The position numbers and the translations under genes were made by a program. A stretch of 64,000 nucleotides of DNA from Ramlibacter tataouinensis TTB310 (GTDB taxonomy: Bacteria; Pseudomonadota; Gammaproteobacteria; Burkholderiales; Burkholderiaceae_C): positions 2,988,001 through 3,052,000 of the forward strand of contig NC_015677.1 in assembly GCF_000215705.1 (NCBI RefSeq), written 5' to 3'. This document shows, in pieces, positions 1-10,421 of the stretch; position 1 is the first letter of the stretch, and each line of letters begins with the position of its first letter. Under the pieces are notes generated by a model. That model was given only the letters and a program-made list of their open reading frames with translations. It ran no database searches and was not told the origin of the DNA.

Positions 1-541
1 CGTCGGTGTTGGTCTCGCCGGTCACCTTGAACACCGTCACCTTCAGGCTTTGCGGCACCTCGGGACGGCTGGTGAACCACTCGGCCTCGGCCCAGCTTTT
101 CAGCACGGCCTTCGCGTTGGCGTTGCCCTTGTCGGCCTTTTCCTTGACGTCGTGGAACTGGTCGAACATCAGCAGGGTTTTCTTCAGGCCGTCGGCGGCG
201 ACGGCGCCGACCTCGGCGTCGTCCAGCAGCTCGATCAGCGGGCTGATGTTGTAGCCGCCCAGCATGGTGCCCAGCAGTTCCGTCGCCTTGGCGCGGCTGA
301 TCAGCACGCACTTCTCCGTGCCATGGGCCACCGCCGCCAGGTAGCTGGCCTTGACCTTGGCCGCCTCGTCCACGCCCGCCGGCACGCGGTGGGTGATCAG
401 GTTGAGCAGGAAATCGGCTTCCTGGGCCGGGGGATTCTTCAGCAGCTCGATCAGCTCGGCCGTCTGCTTGGCATTGAGCGGCAGCGGCGGGATGCCGAGC
501 GCTGCGCGTTCGGCGACGTGGTCAACATAGGCTTGCAGCAT
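1..541 (-). CDS. acnB: Aconitate hydratase B, N-terminal part (cut by window edge)
   Basis: The first ~180 residues of the bifunctional aconitase B, which interconverts citrate and isocitrate in the cytoplasmic TCA cycle and also handles 2-methylisocitrate. The protein opens MLQAYVDHVAERAALGIPPL and continues with KNPPAQEADFLLNLI, THRVPAGVDEAAKV and LLGTMLGGYNISPLI, all typical of the AcnB N-terminal helical domain. The reading frame is open to base 1, so the Fe-S catalytic domains lie outside the window. The ATG at 541-539 is preceded on the minus strand by GGAG, a good ribosome site. It is the last visible gene of the mdh / CoA-lyase / exported-protein series, 54 nt after the stop of the exported protein. 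Family assignment is secure; only completeness is unknown. Confidence 0.95.
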   Translation of the reverse strand, partial: MLQAYVDHVAERAALGIPPLPLNAKQTAELIELLKNPPAQEADFLLNLITHRVPAGVDEAAKVKASYLAAVAHGTEKCVLISRAKATELLGTMLGGYNISPLIELLDDAEVGAVAADGLKKTLLMFDQFHDVKEKADKGNANAKAVLKSWAEAEWFTSRPEVPQSLKVTVFKVTGETNTD

Positions 542-595
542 GGTTTCTCCGTACGGGATCGTTATTTGTTTGTTTGTTCGTTCTGCGAATCAGGC

Positions 596-1219
596 TCAAC
601 GGGCCGGTGTCGAGGGAGCGGCCGCGCCGCCGCCAGGCGCCGCCTCGGCCGGCGTAGCGGATGCGGCAGGTGCCGGGGCATCGAGGATGCTGGGCAGCGG
701 GTTCTTCTTGAGGGCCTCGGCGTAGGTCACCTGCTGCGGGCTCTGGCACTCGTCGGCCAGGCGCTGGCCGAGCTTCTGGCTCATCAGCATGGACTTGTTG
801 CCCAGCTGCAGCCACATCGCACCGCGCTTGGGGTCTTCCAGGCGGATGGCGCCGGTGCGGCTTTCTACCGGGTGCATGCGGAAGCGGTGGTTGCGGGTAC
901 TCACCAGGAAGAAGCCTTCGCGCTTCGTCGGCGTGATCTTCACGGCCGCGCCCAGCTCGCAGGGGATGTCGCCCACGTAGACGTTCCTGGCCACGGCCAG
1001 GTCGGCCTCGCTGAGCTGGATGCCGGGGTCGTCGTCGATGGGCGTGTTTTCTTCCACGGCCTTGCGCGCCGAGCGGGCCAGCCGCGGCTTGGCTTCCGGC
1101 TTGGCGGCCGGTTTGGCGGCGGCGGGCTTGGCAGCCCCCGCGGCCGGGGCTTGGGCCGGGGCCTGGGCGAATGCCAGCACGGGCGCCAGCACGAACAAGG
1201 ATGCGATCACGGTCTTCAT
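596..1219 (-). CDS. Uncharacterised exported protein in the TCA cluster
   Basis: A 207-residue protein whose function I do not recognise. Residues 1-18 (MKTVIASLFVLAPVLAFA) look like a Sec signal peptide with cleavage near AFA/QA. An Ala/Pro/Lys-rich linker follows to about residue 45. The compact core (about 60-165) contains NVYVGDIPCELGAAV, GFFLVSTRNHRFRMHPVES and MWLQLGNKSMLM. The two core cysteines (DIPCEL and DECQSP) could form a periplasmic disulfide. The tail is Ala/Pro-rich. It lies 20 nt downstream of the CitE-like gene and 54 nt upstream of acnB on the same strand, so it is probably co-transcribed with them. No catalytic motif is visible. A periplasmic location is inferred from the signal peptide and the lack of other membrane segments. 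Confidence 0.8.
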   Translation of the reverse strand: MKTVIASLFVLAPVLAFAQAPAQAPAAGAAKPAAAKPAAKPEAKPRLARSARKAVEENTPIDDDPGIQLSEADLAVARNVYVGDIPCELGAAVKITPTKREGFFLVSTRNHRFRMHPVESRTGAIRLEDPKRGAMWLQLGNKSMLMSQKLGQRLADECQSPQQVTYAEALKKNPLPSILDAPAPAASATPAEAAPGGGAAAPSTPAR

Positions 1220-1239
1220 GGCTCAGGGTCCCTTGAAAT

Positions 1240-2298
1240 TCAATGGTGCGGCGGCTGGAACCAGTGCCGCACCTCGCCGGGCAAGGCCCGGCCGGTCTGG
1301 TGCGCCCGCTCCAGCAGCTGCCAGTGGTAACGGTAGCTCGCCCGGTCTTCCAGCTTGCCGTCGAAGGCGATCGGCGCCCAGTCGGCACGGGCCGCCGCCA
1401 CGACGATCTGCGCCGCACGCTCGATGTCCTGCTGCTGCGGCGCGAAGGCCTCCAGCACGATGCGCACCTGGTCCGGATGGATGCTCCACATGCGCGTGTA
1501 GCCGAACTCGCGCGCGGCCCGCTGCGCCGCCGCACGGAATGCGGCTGCGTCCTTGATCTCGGTGACCACGCAGTGCGAAGGCACCTTGCCGTGCGCATGG
1601 CAGGCGGTCGCGATCTCCAGCTTGGCCCGCACCACCAGCGGGTGCGTGAACTGCCCCTGCACGCCCATGGCCTCGGCGGCTATGGCGCCGCCATGGGCCG
1701 ACACGAAGTCCATCAGGCCGAAGCTGAGCGACTGGATGCGCGGGTGCGCGGCGATGTCGAAGGCGCGGTGCAGCGCCGCCGGGGACTCGACCAGCGCGTG
1801 CAGGGGCAGCCGGGGCGCGCCGGCTGCATCAAGCGCCCGGGCGGCCTGCTCCACGTCCTGCACGGACTCGGCCTTGGGCAGCATGACATGGCACAGGCGC
1901 TGGCCGGCGCGGCCGACCACGGTCTCGACGTCGGCGGCGAAGGCGGGATGGTCTGCTGGATGGATGCGAACCGCCACCCGGGCGCCGGGTGCGGCGCCCA
2001 GCGCCAGCTCGGCCACCAGCGCGGCGTGCTCGGCCTCGCCGCCCACCGGGGCGCCGTCCTCGCAATCCAGGGTGACGTCGAACACGCAGGCGCCGAACTC
2101 CTGCGCCATCTCGGCCTGCAGCTGCAGGCTCTTGCGCATGCGCGCCTCCACGCCGCTGTAGTGGTCGCACACCGGGATGGAGCCGGTGCGCGCCTGCGCG
2201 CCGAGGAGGATCTCGCGTGGACTGGGGGCTGCGGCTCCGGGCCCGCCTGCGCGGGCCTGGACGGCCCCCAGGCCCGATGCCTCTGGCGTCGGGTTCAC
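1240..2298 (-). CDS. CoA-ester lyase, CitE-like (HpcH/HpaI aldolase family)
   Basis: A 352-residue TIM-barrel enzyme of the citrate-lyase-beta / malyl-CoA-lyase group, expected to cleave or form a 3-hydroxyacyl-CoA or hydrolyse its CoA ester, with Mg2+. Seen in the sequence are a metal/acid motif [32 protein letters not shown], an [16 protein letters not shown] strand, [17 protein letters not shown] and the C-terminal [15 protein letters not shown]. No citrate-lyase alpha or gamma subunit gene is nearby, so it is not part of a citrate lyase complex. It starts 7 nt after the mdh stop and so should be translated from the mdh transcript. The first ~25 residues (Ala/Gly/Pro-rich) are unlike the family and the start could lie further in. 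The exact substrate cannot be read from the sequence. Confidence 0.85.
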   Translation of the reverse strand: MNPTPEASGLGAVQARAGGPGAAAPSPREILLGAQARTGSIPVCDHYSGVEARMRKSLQLQAEMAQEFGACVFDVTLDCEDGAPVGGEAEHAALVAELALGAAPGARVAVRIHPADHPAFAADVETVVGRAGQRLCHVMLPKAESVQDVEQAARALDAAGAPRLPLHALVESPAALHRAFDIAAHPRIQSLSFGLMDFVSAHGGAIAAEAMGVQGQFTHPLVVRAKLEIATACHAHGKVPSHCVVTEIKDAAAFRAAAQRAAREFGYTRMWSIHPDQVRIVLEAFAPQQQDIERAAQIVVAAARADWAPIAFDGKLEDRASYRYHWQLLERAHQTGRALPGEVRHWFQPPHH

Positions 2299-2305
2299 TT
2301 CGCGG

Positions 2306-3292
<987 letters not shown>

Positions 3293-3374
3293 GGGGAAAT
3301 CTCCGGATGGATGGTTGACAACGGCGTCGGCCCGGCGGCGGCGCGGCCGCGGCACTTGGCGAAAACAGGGCGGC

Positions 3375-3404
3375 AGTTTACCCGCGATCCAGGCAGCGGG
3401 TCAA
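3375..3404 (-). promoter_or_regulatory. Predicted mdh promoter
   Basis: On the minus strand TTGACC (3404-3399) and TAAACT (3380-3375) are separated by 18 nt. They match the sigma-70 hexamers at 5/6 and 4/6 positions. The palindromic operator candidate abuts the -35 on its upstream side, a position from which a bound regulator could affect mdh transcription. Predicted by eye. Confidence 0.5.
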
Positions 3405-3407
3405 TTT

Positions 3408-3428
3408 GTCTTATGTCTTATATAAGAT
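3408..3428. promoter_or_regulatory. Operator candidate for the GntR regulator
   Basis: GTCTTAT occurs twice in tandem (3408-3414 and 3415-3421) and is followed at once by ATAAGAT. The second copy plus the following bases make a perfect 12-bp palindrome, TCTTATATAAGA (3416-3427). The site lies in the divergent region between mdh and the GntR gene, just upstream of the predicted mdh -35 box and next to the regulator's start. GntR proteins of the HutC type bind short AT-rich palindromes, so this is the natural autoregulatory site. The sequence is seen; binding is inferred. Confidence 0.6.
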
Positions 3429-3449
3429 ATGATCGGCCACCGTTTCCCC

Positions 3450-4217
3450 ATGGCCACCACCCTGCCCTCCCCTGCCGACGCCGAGGCGCCCACGCCGGCC
3501 TTCAGCCCGCTCTACCAGCAGATCAAGGGGCTGATCCTGCAGAGCCTGCAGGCCGGCGAATGGAGGCCCGGCGAGGCCATCCCCAGCGAGATGGAGCTGG
3601 CAGCGCGCTTTCGCGTGAGCCAGGGCACGGTGCGCAAGGCGATCGACGAGCTGGCCGCCGACAACCTGGTGGTGCGGCGCCAGGGCAAGGGCACCTTCGT
3701 CGCCACGCATGCCGAGCGGCAGGTGCAGTACCGCTTCCTCAAGCTCATGCCCGACACCGGCGACCAGGCCACCGAGGGACCGGCCGAGCGCCGGGTGCTG
3801 GACTGCCGGCGCATGCGCTCCACCGCCGAGGTGGCCCGGGCGCTCGCGCTGCGCAGCGGCGACGCGGTGGTGCAGGTGCGGCGCACGCTGGCCTTCGGCG
3901 GCACGCCCACCATCCTGGAGGAGCTGTGGCTGCCGGGCAATGCCTTCAAGGGCATCACGGCCGAGCAGATGGCCGGCTACCACGGGCCGACCTACGCGAT
4001 GTTCGAGCTGGAGTTCGGCGTGCGCATGGTGCGGGCCGAGGAGAAGATCCGCGCCGTCGCGGCCGATGCCGCCGCCGCCGGGCTGCTGCAGGTGCCGGCG
4101 GGCAGCCCGCTGCTGAGCGTGGAGCGGGTGGCCTTCACCTACAACGACGTGCCGATGGAACTGCGCCGCGGCTTGTACCGCACCGACACACACCATTACC
4201 GCAACGACCTCAGTTAG
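3450..4217 (+). CDS. GntR-family transcriptional regulator (HutC/UTRA type)
   Basis: A 255-residue regulator. A winged helix-turn-helix spans about residues 15-85, with FSPLYQQIKGLI, GEAIPSEMELAARFRVSQGT and VVRRQGKGTFVATHAE, the last being the wing. From about residue 100 a UTRA ligand domain follows, with VLDCRRMRSTAEVARAL, LEELWLPGNAFKGI and the terminal LRRGLYRTDTHHYRNDL. It is divergent from mdh and 79 nt upstream of sdhC on the same strand, which points to control of TCA genes. The effector is unknown. The ATG at 3450 is preferred over the in-frame ATG at 3429 because the palindromic operator ends right before 3429. Neither start has a clear Shine-Dalgarno sequence, so the start is uncertain. 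Confidence 0.88.
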   Translation: MATTLPSPADAEAPTPAFSPLYQQIKGLILQSLQAGEWRPGEAIPSEMELAARFRVSQGTVRKAIDELAADNLVVRRQGKGTFVATHAERQVQYRFLKLMPDTGDQATEGPAERRVLDCRRMRSTAEVARALALRSGDAVVQVRRTLAFGGTPTILEELWLPGNAFKGITAEQMAGYHGPTYAMFELEFGVRMVRAEEKIRAVAADAAAAGLLQVPAGSPLLSVERVAFTYNDVPMELRRGLYRTDTHHYRNDLS

Positions 4218-4263
4218 GCGGGCGCGAATGGCCTACCGTGCCCGTGTGTCTGCTGCGTTGCAA

Positions 4264-4269
4264 TAGAAT
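4264..4269 (+). promoter_or_regulatory. Candidate -10 element for the sdh operon
   Basis: TAGAAT lies 27 nt before the sdhC ATG in the gap after the GntR gene. A convincing -35 box is not visible at the right spacing. A near-identical ATAGAATTT context occurs the same distance before leuC (10390-10395), which supports a real -10 element. Confidence 0.35.
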
Positions 4270-4296
4270 TTTGGGTTGTTACGAAAGCTACTCCCT

Positions 4297-4743
4297 ATGA
4301 CAGAGCTTGCCAGTGGCCTGAAGAAGAAAAGGCCCGAATTCCGCAACATCAACGCGTTCAAGGACCTCACCACCTACCGCCTTCCGGCACCCGGCTGGGT
4401 TTCCATCCTGCACCGCATCAGCGGCGTGCTGATGTTCGTGCTGCTGCCCCTGGTGTTCTGGATGTTCGACACCTCCGTCTCGTCCGAGCTGTCCTTCATG
4501 CGCTTCAAAGCCGCCTTCGAGGGCGGCCTTGGCTTCGTGCCGGGCTGGTTCTTCAAGCTGGTGGTGCTGGGCCTGATCTGGGCCTACCTGCACCACTTCA
4601 TCGCCGGGGTGCGCCACGTGTGGATGGACGTGAGCCACAAGGCGGTGAGCAAGTCCTTCGGCGGCAAGTCGGCCAAGTTCGTGCTCGTGTCCAGCATCGT
4701 GCTCACCGTGCTGCTCGGCGCCAAGCTGTTCGGCCTGTACTGA
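4297..4743 (+). CDS. sdhC: Succinate dehydrogenase cytochrome b556 subunit
   Basis: A 148-residue membrane anchor of complex II, which with SdhD binds haem b and ubiquinone. Three hydrophobic helices are visible (about 31-51, 79-99 and 121-146). The hallmark SILHRISGVLMFVLLPLVFW (quinone-site Ser and Arg) and the haem-ligand segment HHFIAGVRHVWMD are both present. The start is the ATG at 4297 (MTELASGLKKKRPEF); an upstream in-frame TTG is not needed. It is the first gene of sdhC-D-A-B-E-gltA and is followed by sdhD after 16 nt. Confidence 0.95.
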   Translation: MTELASGLKKKRPEFRNINAFKDLTTYRLPAPGWVSILHRISGVLMFVLLPLVFWMFDTSVSSELSFMRFKAAFEGGLGFVPGWFFKLVVLGLIWAYLHHFIAGVRHVWMDVSHKAVSKSFGGKSAKFVLVSSIVLTVLLGAKLFGLY

Positions 4744-4759
4744 CATCAGGAGCAAAACA

Positions 4760-5125
4760 ATGGCTGTGAATTACGGCTCCAAGCGCGTCGTCGTCGGCGC
4801 CCACTACGGCATGCGCGACTGGCTCAGCCAGCGCGTGACCGCGGTGCTGATGGCCCTCTTCACCGTGGTGGTGCTGGCCCAGCTGGTCTTCTTCCGCGGC
4901 CCCATCGGCTACGACAAGTGGGCGGGCATCTTCGCGCCGCAGTGGATGAAGGTGCTGACCTTCGCCACCGTCATCGGCCTGCTCTACCACGTCTGGGTGG
5001 GCATGCGCGACGTGCTGATGGACTACATCAAGCCGGTCGGCCTGCGCCTGGCGCTGCAGATCTTCGTCATCGTCTGGCTGGTCGGCTGCGTCGGCTGGGC
5101 CGTCCAGGTCCTCTGGAGAATTTGA
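4760..5125 (+). CDS. sdhD: Succinate dehydrogenase hydrophobic membrane anchor
   Basis: A 121-residue integral membrane subunit of complex II. Three transmembrane helices are visible (about 24-46, 64-85 and 93-116). The conserved GMRDWLSQRVTAVLMALF near the N-terminus and LLYHVWVGMRDVLMDYIKP in the second helix (haem/quinone region) identify it. It partners SdhC in anchoring SdhA and SdhB to the inner membrane. The stop is only 3 nt before the sdhA start, which implies coupled translation. Confidence 0.94.
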   Translation: MAVNYGSKRVVVGAHYGMRDWLSQRVTAVLMALFTVVVLAQLVFFRGPIGYDKWAGIFAPQWMKVLTFATVIGLLYHVWVGMRDVLMDYIKPVGLRLALQIFVIVWLVGCVGWAVQVLWRI

Positions 5126-5128
5126 GCC

Positions 5129-6937
5129 ATGCCCTACTCCGCCAAGAACATCACCAAACGCAAGTTCGACGTCGTCATCGTCGGCGCCGGCGGCTCCGGC
5201 ATGCGCGCCTCGCTGCAGCTGTCGCGCGCCGGCCTGAACGTGGCCGTGCTGACCAAGGTCTTCCCCACCCGCTCGCACACCGTGGCGGCGCAGGGCGGCA
5301 TCGGCGCGTCCCTGGGCAACATGTCCGAGGACAACTGGCACTACCACTTCTACGACACCGTCAAGGGCTCGGACTGGCTGGGCGACCAGGACGCCATCGA
5401 GTTCATGTGCCGCGAAGCGCCCAAGGTCGTGTACGACCTGGAGCACATGGGCATGCCGTTCGACCGCAACCCCGACGGCACCATCTACCAGCGCCCCTTT
5501 GGCGGCCACACTGCCAACTACGGCGAGAAGCCGGTGCAGCGCGCCTGCGCCGCGGCCGACCGCACCGGCCACGCCATGCTGCACACGCTGTACCAGCAGA
5601 ACGTCAAGGCGCGCACCAGCTTCTTCGTCGAGTGGATGGCGCTGGACCTGATCCGCGACGCCGAGGGCGACGTGGTGGGCGTCACCGCCATCGAGATGGA
5701 GACCGGCGACCTGCACATCCTGGAAGCCAAGACCACGCTGCTGGCCACCGGCGGCGCCGGCCGCATCTTCGCCGCGTCCACCAACGCCTTCATCAACACC
5801 GGTGACGGCCTGGGCATGGCGGCGCGCGCCGGCATCCCGCTGGAGGACATGGAGTTCTGGCAGTTCCACCCCACCGGCGTGGCCGGCGCGGGCGTGCTGC
5901 TGACCGAGGGCTGCCGCGGCGAAGGCGCCATCCTGCTCAACAGCAATGGCGAGCGCTTCATGGAGCGCTACGCGCCCACCCTCAAGGATCTGGCGCCGCG
6001 CGACTTCGTCTCCCGCGCCATGGATCAGGAGATCAAGGAAGGCCGGGGCTGCGGTCCCAACAAGGACTACGTGCTGCTCAAGCTGGACCACCTGGGCGCC
6101 GAGACCATCCACAAGCGCCTGCCCTCGGTCTACGAGATCGGCGTCAACTTCGCCAACGTCGACATCACCCGCGAACCCATCCCGGTGGTGCCCACCATCC
6201 ACTACCAGATGGGCGGCATCCCCACCAACGTCAACGGCCAGGTGGTGGTGCAGACGCGCGAGAGCCACAACGCGGTGGTGGGCGGCCTGTACGCGGTGGG
6301 CGAATGCTCCTGCGTCAGCGTGCACGGCGCCAACCGCCTGGGCACCAACTCGCTGCTGGACCTGCTGGTGTTCGGCCGCGCGGCAGGCAACCACATCGCC
6401 GAGTTCAACGAGAAGAACCGCGAGCACAAGCCCCTGCCCGCCGACGCCGCCGACCGCACGCTGGAGCGGCTGGCACGCCTGGACGGTGCCAGCACCGGCG
6501 AGTACGCGCAGGACGTGGCCAACGACATCCGCTCGACCATGCAGCGGCATGCGGGCGTGTTCCGCACCCAGGCCAGCATGGACGAGGGCGTGCGCAGGAT
6601 CGCCGAGATCCGCCAGCGGGTCGGCGCTATCGCGCTCAAGGACAAGTCCATGGTGTTCAACACCGCGCGCATCGAGGCACTGGAGGTGGAGAACCTGATC
6701 GAGTGCGCCCAGTCCACCATGGTGTCGGCGGCAGCGCGCAAGGAGTGCCGCGGCGCCCATTCCGTCAGCGACTACGAGCGCCCGTCCGACGACCCGGTGG
6801 CACCGATGGGCCGCAACGACGCCGAGTGGATGAAGCACAGCCTGTGGCACAGCCAGACCAACAGCCTGACCTACAAGCCGGTCAACCTCAAGCCGCTGAC
6901 GGTGGAGTCGGTGCCGCCCAAGGTGCGCACGTTCTGA
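5129..6937 (+). CDS. sdhA: Succinate dehydrogenase flavoprotein subunit
   Basis: A 602-residue catalytic subunit that oxidises succinate to fumarate using covalently bound FAD. Visible motifs are the Rossmann [35 protein letters not shown] (containing the His that carries FAD), the active-site [20 protein letters not shown] and [20 protein letters not shown]. The C-terminal [10 protein letters not shown] and tail are intact, so the gene is full length. Electrons pass to SdhB, whose gene follows after a 70-nt spacer, the longest gap inside this operon. Confidence 0.98.
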   Translation: MPYSAKNITKRKFDVVIVGAGGSGMRASLQLSRAGLNVAVLTKVFPTRSHTVAAQGGIGASLGNMSEDNWHYHFYDTVKGSDWLGDQDAIEFMCREAPKVVYDLEHMGMPFDRNPDGTIYQRPFGGHTANYGEKPVQRACAAADRTGHAMLHTLYQQNVKARTSFFVEWMALDLIRDAEGDVVGVTAIEMETGDLHILEAKTTLLATGGAGRIFAASTNAFINTGDGLGMAARAGIPLEDMEFWQFHPTGVAGAGVLLTEGCRGEGAILLNSNGERFMERYAPTLKDLAPRDFVSRAMDQEIKEGRGCGPNKDYVLLKLDHLGAETIHKRLPSVYEIGVNFANVDITREPIPVVPTIHYQMGGIPTNVNGQVVVQTRESHNAVVGGLYAVGECSCVSVHGANRLGTNSLLDLLVFGRAAGNHIAEFNEKNREHKPLPADAADRTLERLARLDGASTGEYAQDVANDIRSTMQRHAGVFRTQASMDEGVRRIAEIRQRVGAIALKDKSMVFNTARIEALEVENLIECAQSTMVSAAARKECRGAHSVSDYERPSDDPVAPMGRNDAEWMKHSLWHSQTNSLTYKPVNLKPLTVESVPPKVRTF

Positions 6938-7007
6938 AGGCAGCTACGTTCTCCTACGTACTACCGAAACGCACACCCGGCACCCAGATCCGAGCCAGAG
7001 ACCTCCC

Positions 7008-7712
7008 ATGCAAAAACGCACCTTCCAGATCTACCGCTACGACCCGGACAGGGACGCCAAGCCGTACATGCAGACCGTCGAGATCGAGCTCGACGGCAAC
7101 GAGCGCATGCTGCTGGACGCCCTGATGAAGCTCAAGGCCCAGGACCCCACGCTGTCGTTCCGCCGCTCCTGCCGCGAAGGCGTGTGCGGCTCCGATGCCA
7201 TGAACATCAACGGCAAGAACGGCCTGGCCTGCCTGACCAACATGCTGACGCTCAAGGGCACCATCGTCCTGAAGCCGCTGCCCGGCCTGCCGGTCATCCG
7301 CGACCTGATCGTGGACATGACGCAGTTCTTCAAGCAGTACCACTCCATCAAGCCCTACCTGGTCAACGACAGCATCCCGCCCGAGAAGGAGCGCCTGCAG
7401 TCGCCCGAGGAGCGAGAGGAGCTCAACGGCCTGTACGAGTGCATCCTGTGCGCCAGCTGCTCGACCAGCTGCCCCAGCTTCTGGTGGAACCCCGACAAGT
7501 TCGTCGGCCCGGCCGGCCTGCTGCAGGCCTACCGTTTCATCGCCGACAGCCGCGACCAGGCCACGGCCGAGCGATTGGACAACCTGGAAGACCCCTATCG
7601 GTTGTTCCGTTGCCATACCATCATGAATTGCACCGACGTGTGTCCCAAGGGGCTGAACCCGACGATGGCCATCGGCAAGATCAAGGAATTGATGGTGCGC
7701 CGCGCCGTCTGA
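7008..7712 (+). CDS. sdhB: Succinate dehydrogenase iron-sulfur subunit
   Basis: A 234-residue electron-transfer subunit of complex II, relaying electrons from FAD to ubiquinone. Cysteine clusters are all present: [12 protein letters not shown] and GLAC for the [2Fe-2S] centre, [13 protein letters not shown] for [4Fe-4S] and [17 protein letters not shown] for [3Fe-4S]. The start [14 protein letters not shown] is typical. The stop lies 6 nt before sdhE. Confidence 0.97.
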   Translation: MQKRTFQIYRYDPDRDAKPYMQTVEIELDGNERMLLDALMKLKAQDPTLSFRRSCREGVCGSDAMNINGKNGLACLTNMLTLKGTIVLKPLPGLPVIRDLIVDMTQFFKQYHSIKPYLVNDSIPPEKERLQSPEEREELNGLYECILCASCSTSCPSFWWNPDKFVGPAGLLQAYRFIADSRDQATAERLDNLEDPYRLFRCHTIMNCTDVCPKGLNPTMAIGKIKELMVRRAV

Positions 7713-7718
7713 GACGGT

Positions 7719-7982
7719 ATGACCCCGGACATCCTGGATGAGCACGAGATCGGCAAGCTGCGGTGGCGGTGCCGCCGCGGCCTGCTGGAGAACGATCTCA
7801 TCCTGGAGCGATTCTTCCAGCGCCACGCGGCGAACCTGACGGCCCGGCAGGCCCAGGCACTGGAGCACCTGATGCAGCTGCCGGACAACGACCTGCTGGA
7901 CCTGCTGCTGCGTCGCAAGGAGCCTGAGGGCGAATGGGCCTATCCCGAACTGCGGGATTTGCTGGACCTGCTGCGCAGCTGA
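7719..7982 (+). CDS. sdhE: FAD assembly factor SdhE
   Basis: An 87-residue protein of the SdhE/CptB family (DUF339), which promotes covalent flavinylation of SdhA. The signature [11 protein letters not shown] (RGxxExD) is present at about residues 18-28. The C-terminal half contains [25 protein letters not shown]. It sits directly between sdhB and gltA, a common betaproteobacterial arrangement, so its client SdhA is made from the same transcript. Confidence 0.93.
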   Translation: MTPDILDEHEIGKLRWRCRRGLLENDLILERFFQRHAANLTARQAQALEHLMQLPDNDLLDLLLRRKEPEGEWAYPELRDLLDLLRS

Positions 7983-8007
7983 TGAACGAACACGTGAAGG
8001 AAAACTG

Positions 8008-9318
<1,311 letters not shown>

Positions 9319-9340
9319 GCAGGGGCGCACCGGCACCAGG

Positions 9341-9365
9341 AGCCCGCTTCGGCGGGCTTTCTTTC
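9341..9365 (+). terminator. Rho-independent terminator after gltA
   Basis: A perfect 7-bp stem AGCCCGC/GCGGGCT closes a TTCG tetraloop and is followed by TTTCTTTC. It lies 22 nt after the gltA stop and ends the sdh-gltA transcript. Confidence 0.9.
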
Positions 9366-9468
9366 GTCCCCGCCGGCCGACGCCCCACCCATCGCCATTG
9401 GCGAAGACCCGGCTTCCTTGCCGCCGGATAATCGCGGACGCCATCGCCGGATGCGATGGCTCTGCTCC

Positions 9469-10392
9469 ATGGACCGCAGCTTCGCCCGCCGCCTCGACCT
9501 CACTTCGCTGCAGCTGTTCGTGGCCGTGTGCGAGCACGGCTCGATCGGCCGCGCGGCCGAGCACGAGTTCATCGCCGCCTCGGCCGTGAGCAAGCGGCTG
9601 TCGGACCTGGAAGCCATCCTGGAGACCCCGCTGCTGTACCGCCACACGCGCGGCGTGAGCCTGACGCCGGCCGGCGAAAGCCTGCTGCACCATGCGCGCT
9701 CGGTGCTGTTCAGCCTGGAGAAGATGCAGGGCGAGCTCAGCGAGTACGCCCAGGGTGTGCGCGGCCACGTGCGCATCCACGCCAACATCTCGGCCATCGT
9801 GCAGTTCCTGCCGGAGGACCTGGCCGGTTTCATAGCCCGCCACCAGCAGGTGAAGATCGACCTGGAGGAGCACGTCAGCGCCGAGGTGATCCGCGCCGTG
9901 CAGGAAGGCGACGCCGACATCGGCGTGTGCAACCCGCAGGCCATCATGGCCGAGCTGCAGACCCGCCCCTACCGCCAGGACCGCCTGATGCTGGTGGTGC
10001 CACGCGGCCACCCGCTGGGCGCGCGGCCCGAGGTGCGCTTCGCGGACACGCTGGATGAGGACCACGTCGGGCTGCACAGCAACAGCGCGCTGTACCTGGC
10101 CATGCGGCGCGCCGCCGCCGCGGCCGGCCGCAGCATCAAGCTGCGCATCCAGGTCACCGGGCTGGACGCCATGTGCCGCATGATCCACAACCGCCTGGGC
10201 GTCGGGCTGGTGCCGCACCGCGCCTTCGAGCTGCTGCGCGCCGTCGGCGACCTGCAGGCCGTGCCGCTGGCCGATGACTGGGCGGTGCGCGACATCCAGC
10301 TGGTGGCCCGCGATTTCGCCGCCCTGCCCGTCACCGCCCGCCAGCTGGTGGACCATTTGTGCCGCCCGGCTGCGGGCAATGCCCACCGATAG
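9469..10392 (+). CDS. LysR-family transcriptional regulator
   Basis: A 307-residue LysR regulator. The winged HTH occupies residues about 8-65, with [38 protein letters not shown] and [13 protein letters not shown]. The effector-binding domain follows (about 95-300) with [18 protein letters not shown] and [10 protein letters not shown]. The ATG at 9469 ([11 protein letters not shown]) fits the family; longer in-frame starts add only basic, unconserved residues. It follows the gltA terminator and precedes leuC by 29 nt on the same strand. That spacing makes leuC a possible target, but the effector and regulon cannot be read from sequence. Confidence 0.9.
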   Translation: MDRSFARRLDLTSLQLFVAVCEHGSIGRAAEHEFIAASAVSKRLSDLEAILETPLLYRHTRGVSLTPAGESLLHHARSVLFSLEKMQGELSEYAQGVRGHVRIHANISAIVQFLPEDLAGFIARHQQVKIDLEEHVSAEVIRAVQEGDADIGVCNPQAIMAELQTRPYRQDRLMLVVPRGHPLGARPEVRFADTLDEDHVGLHSNSALYLAMRRAAAAAGRSIKLRIQVTGLDAMCRMIHNRLGVGLVPHRAFELLRAVGDLQAVPLADDWAVRDIQLVARDFAALPVTARQLVDHLCRPAAGNAHR

Positions 10393-10395
10393 AAT
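10390..10395 (+). promoter_or_regulatory. Candidate -10 element upstream of leuC
   Basis: TAGAAT overlaps the LysR stop codon (10390-10392) and lies 26 nt before the leuC ATG. No clear -35 box is visible. It parallels the TAGAAT before sdhC. Confidence 0.3.
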
Positions 10396-10421
10396 TTCCC
10401 TTCTTCCCAAGGACAAGCGCC

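Noticed and set aside
552..580. GTTT tandem repeats upstream of acnB as a regulatory repeat
   Set aside because: Only three to four short units in a 54-nt spacer; too little to separate from chance.
3293..3355. N-terminal extension of malate dehydrogenase
   Set aside because: The extra 21 residues are Arg/Pro-rich and not family-like, and they would run through the leader between the predicted mdh promoter and the normal start.
4703..6850. Long minus-strand open frame opposite sdhD-sdhA
   Set aside because: It is a shadow frame of the high-GC sdh genes. The translated protein is a His/Val/Gly-rich string with no domain, and sdhA on the plus strand is unmistakable.
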